NCBI GenBank assembly: GCA_964462125.1
Contig: CAYWXT010000101.1
Span: 1 to 17,953 of the forward strand
Source: JAWLFY01 sp964462125
GTDB lineage: Bacteria > Planctomycetota > Planctomycetia > Pirellulales > Pirellulaceae
Reading direction: 5' to 3'
DNA: 17,953 nt
Program-made: the position numbers and the translations under genes
The notes under the pieces: generated by a model
Seen by the model: only the letters and a program-made list of their open reading frames with translations
Told to the model about the DNA's origin: nothing
Database searches by the model: none
Shown here: in pieces, positions 7,230 to 13,566 of the stretch
Layout of the letters: the number at the start of each line of letters is the position of its first letter
Position numbering within the stretch: the first letter of the stretch is position 1

Positions 7230-7997
7230 CTAGGCAGCGGTGTTGATGGGGGCGGTCGCGTTCTGCTGGCTCGGACGACGTGACCGGGCGCAAGCGTCGA
7301 TCCAGCCACGGAGCTGGTCAATGGTGGGGACCGGGCGGCCTCGGAGGAGTCGTTGCCCACGACTGCTGAGCGCGAATCGCTCCAGATCCCGGCGCAGGGA
7401 AGCGGGCGATTCGGTGGCCAAACGACGCGTGCCCCGACGGTGGACGCGGATCAACAGCAGCGCATCGCGCGGCATCATCCCCGGCACTGCCGCGGCAAAC
7501 CGGATCGCGTGACGGGAGCGCGTGAGTGCCCGTTTGGCCGCGGGGGATGCCCCCAGCCGATGTGCAGTGTCAGCGGGATCACAGCTCAGCAGCTCTCCGG
7601 CGGTCGTGATCCCGATCGATGCGAGCTGCTGACACCGCCGGGAACTGAATATCCGTAGATAGTAGAGACGCGTACCGAGCAGCCGGCGGCGATGACTCGA
7701 TCTCGGCCGCATCGCGGCGGGAGCAGCGGTGGGTTCTGGGTGCTCGGTTTCAGACGCCTCGGGTTCGGGTCTTTCGGTTTGGTGTTGCTCGGCCGCCGTC
7801 GGTCCGGTCCCCGGCCCTTCCGCTGGCCTTCGGTCCGACGATCCGGCTCGGCGAGCCGGACGTACTGGGGGCTCGGTCGCGGCACCGAGACGGGTGTAAA
7901 GCACGACCGCGCCACGTCGCTCGCCCAACTCGCCTTGATCCCCCCCATCGCTCCTTGGGGGCAAAAGATTGAGCAAGCGCTGGAAGGCCTGCAACAT
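7230..7997 (-). CDS. DUF4332-like helix-hairpin-helix protein
   Basis: A 255-residue protein. Residues 1-105 are low complexity, rich in Pro, Arg, Glu and Ala, and probably disordered. The C-terminal half resembles the DUF4332 domain common in planctomycetes: LYYLRIFSSRRCQQLASIGITTAGELLSCDPADTAHRL (about 111-148) and AAAVPGMMPRDALLLIRVHRRGTRRLATESPASLRRDL (about 168-205), two hairpin-helix-like units of the 'A..L...GI.T...LL...P' type. Such units often bind DNA non-specifically, but the usual G-x-G hairpins are degraded here and function is unknown. The ATG at 7997 has GGAG eight bases upstream. It lies 345 bp downstream of the glycosyltransferase on the same strand, so it is probably a separate unit. 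Confidence 0.55.
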   Translation of the reverse strand: MLQAFQRLLNLLPPRSDGGDQGELGERRGAVVLYTRLGAATEPPVRPARRAGSSDRRPAEGPGTGPTAAEQHQTERPEPEASETEHPEPTAAPAAMRPRSSHRRRLLGTRLYYLRIFSSRRCQQLASIGITTAGELLSCDPADTAHRLGASPAAKRALTRSRHAIRFAAAVPGMMPRDALLLIRVHRRGTRRLATESPASLRRDLERFALSSRGQRLLRGRPVPTIDQLRGWIDACARSRRPSQQNATAPINTAA

Positions 7998-8342
7998 GGT
8001 TCGTACTCCGGCACGGTGATTGATGTCGGGGGGCGGAAGTCTCGGTGACTTTCGCTACGGGGTTGGGAATGGTGCCGCTGGGACGACAGACTGGCAGCCT
8101 GTGTTACGGGATGAAATAGCAAACAACCGGTATCGGTGACTAGGGATCGTTGGCCTGCGGTCTGGCAGCCTGTGCTATGGTCGGCTGGCCTATTCCACCG
8201 AGGGGGTCGATGCGGAGTCGCTTCCCAGTTCGGTATTCGACTTAACGGATCGCCGTTGACGTCGCCGGCGGGCGGGGGGGGCCGGGGGGGGGGCGGGGCG
8301 GGCGGGCGTGGGGGGCCGGAGGGAGTCCGGGGCCAGGGCAGT
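7998..8342. other. Non-coding stretch with short repeats and a G-rich tract
   Basis: The 345 bp hold no supported gene. CTGGCAGCCTGTG occurs twice, at 8091-8103 and 8162-8174, followed by TTA or CTA; the repeat lies in otherwise different flanks and may be a dispersed intergenic element. The G-rich tract at 8269-8337 is listed separately. The ribosome-binding site of the 7997 gene is at its left edge. Confidence 0.5.
8269..8337 (+). repeat. G-rich low-complexity tract, G-quadruplex potential
   Basis: The plus strand has an unbroken series of G runs: 8 Gs at 8274-8281, 10 Gs at 8284-8293, then GGGG, GGG, GGG and six Gs with one- or two-base spacers. This easily meets the pattern for stacked G-quadruplexes. 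It lies immediately beyond the stop codon of the glycosyltransferase, whose transcript would be C-rich there. Base counts in such runs are unreliable in assemblies. Confidence 0.85.
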
Positions 8343-9116
8343 TCATGACCAGCTCAGGCGGAGGATTTGCCAGACCGACCGCAGCGCTTCGCCGAGGGTG
8401 AGTTTGCTTTGGCCCTCCGTCCGATCGGTGAAGGTAATCGGGACTTCGGTCAGGGACGCGTTTTGGCGGTGCAGGCGAACCAGGAGTTCCTCCAGCAAGG
8501 CGTAGCCGTTGCTCCGCAGCTGCTGGCGGTCGAGCTTCGTCAGGGTTTCGACGCGGTAACAGCGCATCGAGCCGCTGCAGTCCTGCACCGGGAGCCGGAG
8601 GCATAGGGTCGCGAAGCGATTCACCAACCGGCTCATGATCCGCCGCCGAATCGGCCAGCCTTCGATTGCGCCGCCGGGCACGTAGCGGGAACCGATCACG
8701 ACATCGGGGCGCCCCGACGACGTGGCCACCTGCAGCAATGACGGCAATTGCTCCGGGGCGTGACTGAGGTCGCCATCGAGGTTCAAGAAGTAGGTGTAGT
8801 CCTGTTCGATCGCATGTTCGATCGCGCGGCGGATTGCCCCACCCAACCCCCGTTCGCCCCGTCGCACGATGAGTCGGACCCGCCGGTCGTGCCGAGCGAC
8901 CGCCTCCACTCGGCCGGCGGTTCCATCGGGCGATTCGTCATCGACCACCAGCAGATCCGCCAGCGGCATCGCTTGGCGAAGCCGGTGCAGCATCGGCTCG
9001 ATGTTGGCCGCTTCGTTGTAGGTACAGACCGCGACCAGAACGCGAGGTTCGGGGACAGACGTCTCGGTGTTGTCTACGTGGGAGGCGCCAGGGCCGGGGC
9101 TGAGCGAACGCGACAT
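8343..9116 (-). CDS. Polyprenyl-phosphate (DPM1-like) family 2 glycosyltransferase
   Basis: A 257-residue GT-A fold glycosyltransferase of GT2, close to dolichyl/polyprenyl-phosphate mannose synthases. Visible motifs are VAVCTYNEAANI (28-39), LLVVDDESPDGT (55-66, nucleotide-sugar binding), NLDGDLSH (112-119, DxD-like metal site), VIGSRYVPGG (140-149), SGSMRCYR (181-188), NGYALLEELL (203-212) and EVPITFTDRTEGQSKL (224-239). It would transfer a sugar from a nucleotide donor to a polyprenyl phosphate at the inner face of the membrane. There are no C-terminal membrane helices, so it is a soluble or peripheral type. The ATG at 9116 has no clear Shine-Dalgarno, and the first 20 residues are variable. 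It follows the ATPase operon by 105 bp on the same strand, which may link it to envelope polysaccharide or glycoprotein synthesis. Confidence 0.9.
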   Translation of the reverse strand: MSRSLSPGPGASHVDNTETSVPEPRVLVAVCTYNEAANIEPMLHRLRQAMPLADLLVVDDESPDGTAGRVEAVARHDRRVRLIVRRGERGLGGAIRRAIEHAIEQDYTYFLNLDGDLSHAPEQLPSLLQVATSSGRPDVVIGSRYVPGGAIEGWPIRRRIMSRLVNRFATLCLRLPVQDCSGSMRCYRVETLTKLDRQQLRSNGYALLEELLVRLHRQNASLTEVPITFTDRTEGQSKLTLGEALRSVWQILRLSWS

Positions 9117-9135
9117 GGAGAGTCTGGCGTGGTGG

Positions 9136-9161
9136 GGAAGGCCCAGCCTAAATGGGCCTCC
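9136..9161 (-). terminator. Stem-loop between the small operon protein and the glycosyltransferase
   Basis: GGAAGGCCCA (9136-9145) pairs with TGGGCCTCC (9153-9161) around a 7-base loop, with one bulged base. In the minus-strand transcript the stem is followed by TTCCCC, not a T run, so it may be a weak terminator, a processing site or an mRNA-stability element rather than a full stop. Confidence 0.3.
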
Positions 9162-9221
9162 TGCGTTGGGGCGGTTTTGGCGGTGAAAGACCAGCGTACA
9201 CGTTGGGATCGTCGGCGACGA

Positions 9222-9728
9222 TCAGGCTGGGATCGGGCGGGGCGTAACCTCCGCGTCTCCGGTGAGCTGAATCGCCGTTGCCCAGGGTGGCAGTTCGGCG
9301 GGCTGCTGGCAGTAGCCGATGACCAGGTCTCGGTGGGCCCCGCCAGGCCGACCAATTGAGCTGGTGATCTCCATCCGCGCCCCGCGCCCAGCACGTTGCC
9401 GAGAGGCATTGTCGTGCGGCTTGGTCGTCGCCTCCGGCATTGCCTCCCCTGCCTGGCGCAACGCGCGATTGAGTTTCGCGACGAACAGTCGGGCCAGCGG
9501 ATCGGTCAGACGTTCGGAAAAGCCGTAGCTGGGACGGTACCAGTCGAATCGCACGGGACGTTGGGATTCCTCATGAAGCGCCGCGGCCAGGCTGATAAAA
9601 AATGGCGGCTGCAGCGACAGATAGGGGGGCGTGAGCAGCACCGGCGTGGCGCCGCAGTGGTCGCTCAACCGAAGGATCTCGGTGGTCACGACATCGAGGG
9701 CTGGCAGGTTCGGCTCCTGAGCAGTCAT
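9222..9728 (-). CDS. Small protein coupled to the ExeA-like ATPase, unknown function
   Basis: A 168-residue protein I do not recognise. Residues 20-95 look like a folded, mixed alpha/beta segment (RLSDHCGATPVLLTPPYLSL, FFISLAAALHEESQRPVRFDWYRPSYGFSE, LARLFVAKLNRAL). Residues 96-130 are polar and probably disordered, followed by RDLVIGYCQQPAELPPWATAIQL. There are no membrane segments or signal peptide. Its ATG overlaps the stop of the ATPase gene as ATGA (9725-9728), a sign of translational coupling, so the two products probably act together. The hydrophobic VLLTPP and LVIGYC segments could be strands of a degenerate nucleotide-binding fold, but no P-loop is present. Confidence 0.65.
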   Translation of the reverse strand: MTAQEPNLPALDVVTTEILRLSDHCGATPVLLTPPYLSLQPPFFISLAAALHEESQRPVRFDWYRPSYGFSERLTDPLARLFVAKLNRALRQAGEAMPEATTKPHDNASRQRAGRGARMEITSSIGRPGGAHRDLVIGYCQQPAELPPWATAIQLTGDAEVTPRPIPA

Positions 9729-11617
9729 GAGGTGGCCCGCATCTTGTTCAACATCGCCTGGAAGTCAACGGTCACCTCCTGTGCCTCCGCATCGACACGA
9801 GTGGCGGCCACCGGTGACTCCGAAGATAACTCATCCTCGACCACCAGCAGGTCGCTGTCGTCATGGATCAGCTCCCCATTGTCCGCTTCGGTTAACCAGA
9901 GGAACGAGGCTGAGGCCTGGGAGGACTTCGCTGGGGGTACGTCGGCTGCCTCGGGTGGATTCGTTGGGCTTGTTGAATTTGCCTCGCCTGCATCGGGACC
10001 GCTGGCGGCTTCCTCGGTGCCGTCCTCGGCGCCGTTGGACCTCGGCTCCCGCGCTGCCGCAGCGTCAGCGGCAATCCCAACCACCTCTTGATGCAGTGAC
10101 GCCTCAAGGGAGCACTCAACGTCGCGAACGGGTTGCCCTTGGACACCGCATTGGATGGCACGACCCGCATCAGTTCCGACGAGCAATTCTTCCTCCTCAT
10201 CAAACTCACCGAACAGATCGGCGGTCGAGGGGGCTGAGAGGCTCTCCGGCAACGGATTGTTTCTCTGCACAGCGACTCCATCTGTCCCCTCGCCCCGGGT
10301 CGTGAGCGGAACAGGGTGAGGCTGAGTGGGTTCCGTCGCAGCACGCGCCTCGACGCTGTCAATTGTCTCCAGGGCGTGAGAAGCCTCCGGCGCGCCACAT
10401 TCCTTCGGCATCCCTGGATCGGCGACCGCGTGAGATTCTTGGGCCGCGAGGTGGTTCTCCACGGTGACAGCATCGCCGAGCAGCAGATCTTCGGTTGTCA
10501 GTTCGGCCAGGATGGGGGCGACGTCGTGGGGGCAGAAATCGGGGTTGCCGTCTCCGAACGCGGCGGTTTCAAGTCGCTGGTCGGATGTCTGCAGGGGTGC
10601 TGTGCAGTATTCGATCGGCTGCACAGGCTCGTGCGGCGCGAACGCACCAGCGGCATCGGAAATCGACCCATCATCGGTTGTCGGCGCCGGATTCGTCGGC
10701 GTCATCGTATCGCCGAGCTCCCCGAATTCGACCGGGTTCGCGTCGGCGGCAATCGTCGGCGAATCGAGCATTGGGCTGGGGAGTTGTTGCAGGTGGGCCC
10801 AAGCTTGGTCAACGACCTCTTCGCTGATCAGCGTGCGGCCGGAGGCCTCGGCCCGGTCAATCGATTCGGTCATCAGTTGGTTGATCAGGCGAGCGACGCC
10901 GCAGCAGGCGTGATGGACCGCGGCGATCGCCTCTTCGGTGATCGTTTCCGACGGTTCAGCGCCACAGCGTCGAATTGACTCTTCGATGTACGTCCGCGTA
11001 TCGGCCGCTGTCATCGGGTGAAGGTAACAGCGGGTGGCGACCCGCTGCGTCAGCGCCTCCATTCGTGGCGAGGCGAGCGTTTCGTCGAGATTGGGGGCAC
11101 CGCAGAGAATCGCGGTCAGCCGGGGTTCGTCGCGGCGCATGATGTTGGTCGCCATCCGCACCGATTCAAGCACCTCGAGCGGCAGCGACTGCGCCTCGTC
11201 GATGATCAGTAGCAGGCCACCTTCCGGCGAGTCGTCAGAGCGGAGGTGTTCGACCAGCGCCAGATGAAACTCGCCATCGGCAAGCTGATCCCGGTCAACG
11301 CCGATCCGGCGCAGCAACTGGAGGTAGAATGCCGCCGGGGATTCGATCGGGATGTCTCCCAGCGGCACGACTTGGCGAGCGCCGGCGAAGTTTTCAGCCA
11401 GCCGGTTCGCCAGCAGTGATTTTCCGGTGCCGGGGGGGCCGATGACCAAGGCGACCGCGTCTCGCGATTCGATGCAGCGCGCCAAACGCTTCTCGGCCTC
11501 GGCAACGGAGCCGGTCGCGACGTAGCGACTCACGCTGGGAAACGGCGGAAATGGTGGCACGCGAAACAGGGGTTCAGAGGATCGCATGGTCGACTCGATC
11601 ATGGGGAGCAGAAACAT
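9725..11617 (-). CDS. ExeA/GspA-like AAA ATPase with long acidic C-terminal tail
   Basis: A 630-residue protein. The N-terminal 280 residues are an ExeA/GspA-type AAA ATPase: Walker A GPPGTGKS (60-67), Walker B LLLIIDEAQ (135-143), AILCGAPNLDETL (169-181, sensor 1 region), QRVATR (191-196, arginine finger region) and a lid domain with CCGVARLINQL (238-248). Residues 285-630 are rich in Glu, Asp, Ala, Pro and Thr with no recognisable domain and are probably disordered; the last 20 residues (DAEQEVTVDFQAMLNKMR type) look more ordered. Classical GspA has a membrane helix and a peptidoglycan-binding domain; neither is seen. Related ATPases occur in exopolysaccharide/PEP-CTERM loci and type II secretion. 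In-frame ATGs at 11617, 11602 and 11587 all lack a good Shine-Dalgarno. It lies 27 bp after the membrane protein gene. Confidence 0.85.
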   Translation of the reverse strand: MFLLPMIESTMRSSEPLFRVPPFPPFPSVSRYVATGSVAEAEKRLARCIESRDAVALVIGPPGTGKSLLANRLAENFAGARQVVPLGDIPIESPAAFYLQLLRRIGVDRDQLADGEFHLALVEHLRSDDSPEGGLLLIIDEAQSLPLEVLESVRMATNIMRRDEPRLTAILCGAPNLDETLASPRMEALTQRVATRCYLHPMTAADTRTYIEESIRRCGAEPSETITEEAIAAVHHACCGVARLINQLMTESIDRAEASGRTLISEEVVDQAWAHLQQLPSPMLDSPTIAADANPVEFGELGDTMTPTNPAPTTDDGSISDAAGAFAPHEPVQPIEYCTAPLQTSDQRLETAAFGDGNPDFCPHDVAPILAELTTEDLLLGDAVTVENHLAAQESHAVADPGMPKECGAPEASHALETIDSVEARAATEPTQPHPVPLTTRGEGTDGVAVQRNNPLPESLSAPSTADLFGEFDEEEELLVGTDAGRAIQCGVQGQPVRDVECSLEASLHQEVVGIAADAAAAREPRSNGAEDGTEEAASGPDAGEANSTSPTNPPEAADVPPAKSSQASASFLWLTEADNGELIHDDSDLLVVEDELSSESPVAATRVDAEAQEVTVDFQAMLNKMRATS

Positions 11618-11644
11618 CCTAAGGCCAGTTAATCGTAAATGTCG

Positions 11645-12508
11645 TCACGATAGGATCGGGAGTTGAAGCTGATCTGCGAGGAACGCGGTGACGATCGCGG
11701 TCGCCACGATCGACGCAAAGCAAACACGGCGAAGACGGACCCCGATCGGCTGGTGGAGTCGAACCCATTCTCGGGGGAGGTAGAGTGCCACGAACGATTC
11801 TGTTGGTGTGTTCAGTGCCGGGGATCGGCCCTGATTCGATCGGCCCTGATTCGACTCAACCTCCGGGGGTGCTTCGAGTCGTATTGGCGGCGTGCGGAGT
11901 CCCCAGAGCCATGCCAGCAGGAACATGGCGGCGGCGACGGTTCCGGCAACGTGAAACGCCCTGGGAGGAAGGCTTGGCCGGATCACCGGGCCGAGCCGGA
12001 TCGGAGGAGCCCCCGCCCGTCGCTGTCGTTCCTCCTGTGCCAACTCCAGCCGCCGGATCGTTCGCTCGGCCTCTGCGGCGCGTCGTCGCCACGTATCCTG
12101 CGGTTGGTTCTCTGCTTGGTTGTCCGGTGACCGCCCCTGGTCCGGCGGGCGATTGGCGGTCGCTGCGGGGTCGAACGAGACAGTGGCAACGGGAGCAGTC
12201 GGGTCGTCGGGGGCCGCCGCAGCAACGGCGTTCTGTGTCGCGTAAAACTCGGCCAGCTCCAACCGCCAGCGGGCGATGGCGGTGGCCGGGTCTGCCGCTG
12301 TTTGCCCCCAGTCGGCGATCCTTCGCTTCAGCGAACGCAACCGCGGATCGTCCAACGGCAGGGAAATGAGTTGGCTCTTCGAGTCCTGGCGGATCGAGAG
12401 GATTTGACGGGGAGCCCCGGCGGGCCAGTGGGCGAGCACAATCGCGGCGGCCGACACCGCCACCAGTAAGGCATCCCGAATCGCGGCCGAGGGGTGGCGT
12501 GACACCAT
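11645..12508 (-). CDS. Three-helix membrane protein, unknown function
   Basis: A 287-residue protein with three probable membrane helices: residues 12-29 (DALLVAVSAAAIVLAHWP), 186-203 (HVAGTVAAAMFLLAWLWG) and 262-279 (VCFASIVATAIVTAFLAD). The segment 30-185 holds a helical, charged stretch (RLRSLKRRIADWG, RWRLELAEFYATQNAV) and a likely short coiled coil (WRRRAAEAERTIRRLELAQEERQRR region, 140-164) after a Pro/Asn/Gln-rich linker. This resembles, in outline only, chain-length-determinant or inner-membrane secretion proteins; there is no clear family match. It is the first gene of the operon and the following ATPase starts 27 bp later, so a membrane platform for that ATPase is a reasonable inference. 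Residues 220-229 are a 5-residue repeat (NQGRS twice). Confidence 0.65.
   Translation of the reverse strand: MVSRHPSAAIRDALLVAVSAAAIVLAHWPAGAPRQILSIRQDSKSQLISLPLDDPRLRSLKRRIADWGQTAADPATAIARWRLELAEFYATQNAVAAAAPDDPTAPVATVSFDPAATANRPPDQGRSPDNQAENQPQDTWRRRAAEAERTIRRLELAQEERQRRAGAPPIRLGPVIRPSLPPRAFHVAGTVAAAMFLLAWLWGLRTPPIRLEAPPEVESNQGRSNQGRSPALNTPTESFVALYLPREWVRLHQPIGVRLRRVCFASIVATAIVTAFLADQLQLPILS
11823..11852. repeat. 15-bp in-frame tandem duplication
   Basis: GATCGGCCCTGATTC is present twice without a gap, at 11823-11837 and 11838-11852, inside the membrane protein gene. It encodes the duplicated NQGRS pentapeptide just before the third membrane helix, in the predicted linker, and keeps the frame. 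Confidence 0.9.
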
Positions 12509-12643
12509 CAGGACGTTCTCACCGCTTTCCTGCTAAAACAGAGGTTACGAGATCGAGATCGACGAGCGCCTGACCGTCCTCTGGCGCCGTTCGGTTCTTA
12601 TCGTCAATCTGCGGCGGCGATGACTAGTCGAATTGGATGAGTT

Positions 12644-13339
12644 GTGAGCCCGATAATCCCCTTTCGCGTCAAAATTTGCGGCGTTCGACTCAAGCGAGAC
12701 GTCGTCGCGGCCGGCGATTCGGCTGCCGACGCGATCGGGCTGAATTTTTTCCCCCCGAGCGTGCGGTCACTCGATCCAGACCAGGAGTCGACGAAGGAGC
12801 TCAGCGAGCGGGCGGTTGACCTTGGGCTTTTTCGCGTCGGTGTGTTTGTCAATGAGTCGGCCGAGCACATCCGCCGCGTCGCCGAGGCGGTACCGCTGGA
12901 CGCCATCCAGCTTCATGGGGACGAGTCGGTGGCGGACGCTCGCCGCATTGCCCAAGCGGGGCTTCTGGTGATCCGCGCAATCAAGCTCCCGCCGACACGG
13001 CTTGCAGTGTCGGCCATCGATCGAGCGGTGGGACCTTGGGTGGACTCTGGGATCTGGCCGCTTTTGGACACCGACGCCGGGGCGGCACACGGGGGGAGCG
13101 GCCGCAGGCTCGATTGGGATGCGCTGCGAAGCTGGGCTGAGACCCGTCCCGAGGTCCACTGGACCCTTGCTGGAGGGCTCGGCGTCGATAATATTTCGGA
13201 AGCCATTCGCCGCTCCGGGGCCTGCAGCGTTGATGTTGCCAGCGGGGTGGAATCTCACCGCGGGGAAAAATCGGCGGGGCTGATTCGCACCTTCGCCGAA
13301 GCGGCATCCGCCCAGCTGCAGCGTCCCACCACCCGCTGA
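12644..13339 (+). CDS. trpF: Phosphoribosylanthranilate isomerase TrpF
   Basis: A 231-residue (beta/alpha)8 barrel enzyme that converts N-(5-phosphoribosyl)anthranilate to CdRP, the third step of tryptophan synthesis from chorismate. Family motifs are VKICGVR (9-15; Cys12 is the catalytic base), DAIGLNFFPPSVR (29-41), VGVFVN (65-70), AIQLHGDES (88-95), LLDTDAGAAHGGSGRRLDW (140-158; Asp142 is the catalytic acid), LAGGLGVDNISEAI (175-188) and SVDVASGVES (195-204). The start is GTG at 12644, with GGATGAG just upstream; the in-frame ATG at 12620 meets a stop at once. No other trp gene is in the window, so trpF is not in a trp operon here. It is divergent from the membrane-protein operon, sharing a 135-bp gap. 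Confidence 0.95.
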   Translation: MSPIIPFRVKICGVRLKRDVVAAGDSAADAIGLNFFPPSVRSLDPDQESTKELSERAVDLGLFRVGVFVNESAEHIRRVAEAVPLDAIQLHGDESVADARRIAQAGLLVIRAIKLPPTRLAVSAIDRAVGPWVDSGIWPLLDTDAGAAHGGSGRRLDWDALRSWAETRPEVHWTLAGGLGVDNISEAIRRSGACSVDVASGVESHRGEKSAGLIRTFAEAASAQLQRPTTR

Positions 13340-13374
13340 ATTCCAAGAAGTGGCGATGTGAATGGGGCTACCCC

Positions 13375-13403
13375 CTGCCAATTTGACCGGAAGGCCCTAT
13401 CAT
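13375..13403 (+). promoter_or_regulatory. Candidate ahcY promoter
   Basis: CTGCCA (13375-13380) and TATCAT (13398-13403) are separated by 17 bp and match the sigma-70 -35 and -10 consensus at four and five of six positions. Transcription would begin near 13410, giving a leader of about 157 nt before ahcY. Confidence 0.5.
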
Positions 13404-13409
13404 GTTGGG

Positions 13410-13566
13410 CACCGGGGGCAAGTGTCGCGAAATCGTCTCGCGGCCCCACGGACGCCAACTGCGGTAGCGTTCGGCGGCTTGCGGACCAGCGGGAGTCCCC
13501 GTGGTCGGTTCGCAACCCCTCTGACGCACCGCAGTCATTTCGAACTGAAGTATTTGGAGGATTGAC
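13410..13566 (+). promoter_or_regulatory. Structured 5' leader of ahcY
   Basis: The leader contains a strong hairpin at 13484-13506: GACCA and CGGG (with one bulged G) pair with CCCG and TGGTC around an AGTC tetraloop. A second hairpin, with CGCGA/TCGCG arms, lies around 13425-13441. The Shine-Dalgarno GGAGG is at 13556-13560, six bases before the GTG start. It does not match the SAH riboswitch core that I know, so any regulatory role is inference. Confidence 0.35.

Noticed and set aside
7586..8122. Open frames overlapping the start of the DUF4332-like gene on both strands
   Set aside because: They are low-complexity, Arg/Ser/Pro-rich translations without ribosome-binding sites. The 7230-7997 frame has the domain and the Shine-Dalgarno.
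9725..11617. Type II secretion system GspA
   Set aside because: Only the AAA domain is shared. The membrane helix and peptidoglycan-binding domain are missing, and no gsp genes lie nearby.
13410..13566. Known SAH riboswitch ahead of ahcY
   Set aside because: The GAGCGCUGC and AGGCUCGG core elements that I associate with SAH aptamers are not present in the leader.
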